Shown: one piece after another, positions 63,248 through 64,000 of the stretch | Position numbering within the stretch: position 1 is the stretch's first letter | Layout of the letters: every line of letters starts with the position of its first letter | Assembly: GCA_016871855.1 (NCBI GenBank) | Contig: VHBQ01000002.1 | Coordinates: 1-64,000, forward strand | Reading direction: 5' to 3' | Source of the DNA: Gemmatimonadota bacterium | Lineage (GTDB): Bacteria > Gemmatimonadota > Gemmatimonadetes > Gemmatimonadales > Gemmatimonadaceae | Length of the DNA: 64,000 bases | The notes under the pieces: model-generated | Told to the model about the DNA's origin: nothing | What the model saw: the letters and a program-made list of their open reading frames with translations, nothing else | The model's database searches: none | Program-made: the position numbers and the translations under genes

Positions 63248-64000
63248 GCGTGCGCCACCTCACTCCGCTGATCTGCGCCGTCCTGCTGGCGTGTGAAGGG
63301 GCGTCGCCCGCGCAGACCGCCGCGCAGGGTCTGACCGCCCGGCGCGAGGCCAATGCGCAGATCGACCAGTCCCGGCGATCGGCGATCACCGAGGCCGTGG
63401 CGCGCGTCGCGCCGGCCGTCGTTACCGTGCAGACGGAGACGGTATTCCGTTCGCCGGTGGATCCCTTCGCCTTCTTCTTCGGCGGCAACCAGGGCGGCAC
63501 ACAGACCCGCTCAGGTATCGGCTCGGGTTTCATCACGCAGTCCAACGGCGTGATTGTCACCAATGCGCACGTTGTCTCGGGGGCGTCGAACGTCAGCGTG
63601 GCGCTGCGCGACGGCACGACATATCCGGCGAAGGTGGTCGGCATCGATGAGCAGAACGACCTGGCCGTGCTCAAGATCGAGGCGCGTGGCCTCCCCACGG
63701 CGCCGCTCGGCACGTCGCGCGACCTGATCATCGGCGAGTGGGTGGTGGCGATTGGCAACCCATACGGCTTCCTGCTCGGCAACTCCGAGCCGTCGGTGAC
63801 CGCCGGCGTCATCAGTGCCACGGGCCGCAATCTCGTCGGGCAGAGCGCCGGGCAGGGCGTCTACGTCGACATGATCCAGACCGACGCCTCCATCAACCCC
63901 GGCAACTCGGGCGGCCCGTTGATCAACGCGGCCGGCGACGTGATCGGCGTCAACAGCTCCATCTACACGCCCACGGGAGGATCAGTCGGGCTGGGCTTCG
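63244..64000 (+). CDS. HtrA/DegP-type serine protease (partial, C-terminus beyond window)
   Basis: This is an envelope trypsin-like protease; 252 residues are visible. The N-terminal signal (PLICAVLLACEGA) may be a lipobox. The triad is His109 (VTNAHVV), Asp139 (NDLAVL) and Ser222 (NPGNSGGPL). A Gly/Gln-rich loop lies before the first strand (FFFGGNQGGTQTRSGIGSGF). PDZ domains are expected beyond the edge. The ATG overlaps the preceding stop (ATGA). Confidence 0.93.
   Translation, partial: MSVRHLTPLICAVLLACEGASPAQTAAQGLTARREANAQIDQSRRSAITEAVARVAPAVVTVQTETVFRSPVDPFAFFFGGNQGGTQTRSGIGSGFITQSNGVIVTNAHVVSGASNVSVALRDGTTYPAKVVGIDEQNDLAVLKIEARGLPTAPLGTSRDLIIGEWVVAIGNPYGFLLGNSEPSVTAGVISATGRNLVGQSAGQGVYVDMIQTDASINPGNSGGPLINAAGDVIGVNSSIYTPTGGSVGLGF

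Overview
This is a GC-rich (about two-thirds G+C), densely packed bacterial chromosome segment. Gene families and gene order (rpoZ-gmk-yicC beside coaBC, dispersed trp genes, a long-form GuaA, monomeric NADP isocitrate dehydrogenase, AtuA/acyl-CoA genes, outer-membrane proteins with aromatic C-termini) are consistent with Gemmatimonadota. That is a judgement from recognised families, not a phylogeny. There is no prophage, insertion sequence, CRISPR array or classical genomic island. Both ends cut through genes: a uracil-DNA glycosylase on the left and an HtrA-type protease on the right.

Layout. 1-7.8 kb: nucleotide and CoA metabolism (UDG, coaBC, rpoZ, gmk, yicC), an outer-membrane plug/barrel protein, pepA, and an orphan HPt protein. 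7.8-11.9 kb: DUF983 protein, guaA, a GH27 alpha-galactosidase and a ProXp-ala-like deacylase. 11.9-15.1 kb: an iron locus dtxR-feoA-feoB plus a 52-aa membrane protein, with a perfect palindromic operator over the dtxR -10 box. 15.2-20.5 kb: membrane protein, tRNA-Leu(CAA), icd, and a sigma/anti-sigma/Spy-like operon. 20.6-31.7 kb: gdpD, CDF transporter, rplU-rpmA, rng, a TsdA-like cytochrome, a DUF2238 gene broken by an amber codon, an acyl-CoA dehydrogenase and a U32 protein. 31.8-37.3 kb: an acyl-CoA operon (B12-binding mutase subunit, MCC/GCC-like carboxyltransferase, AtuA, AtuA C-terminal partner, enoyl-CoA hydratase, saccharopine-dehydrogenase-like). 37.4-38.9 kb: cytochrome c, PCu(A)C chaperone, a YdeI/DUF1801 protein. 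38.9-48.8 kb: ten consecutive genes overlapping by 1 or 4 nt (ptsN-like, vanZ, aspS, phoH, ybeY, two CNNM/CBS proteins, meaB, mutase large subunit, methyltransferase). 48.9-64 kb: outer-membrane protein, rlmN, LytR_C protein, yqeK, trpA, HD-GYP, HEAT, trpB, trpF, trpC, lexA, trpD, GAF protein, truA, a transaldolase-like protein, htrA.

Most notable observations. (1) A dispersed heptanucleotide repeat (GACGGTN)n occurs at six loci between 22.6 and 39.8 kb. At four of them it forms a left arm followed by its inverted complement, so any transcript can fold into a hairpin. The arrays are open in most frames and have become part of three proteins (CDF C-terminus, cytochrome signal peptide, methyltransferase N-terminus). 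This resembles the heptameric STRR repeats of cyanobacteria and is my best candidate for an undescribed system here. (2) The 'methylmalonyl-CoA mutase' has Phe93/Gln211 where MCM has Tyr89/Arg207, the isobutyryl-CoA-mutase pair. (3) The transaldolase-family protein has lost Asp6, Asn28 and the Schiff-base Lys85. (4) The CoaC domain of CoaBC contains no cysteine; Ser158 sits where Cys158 should be.
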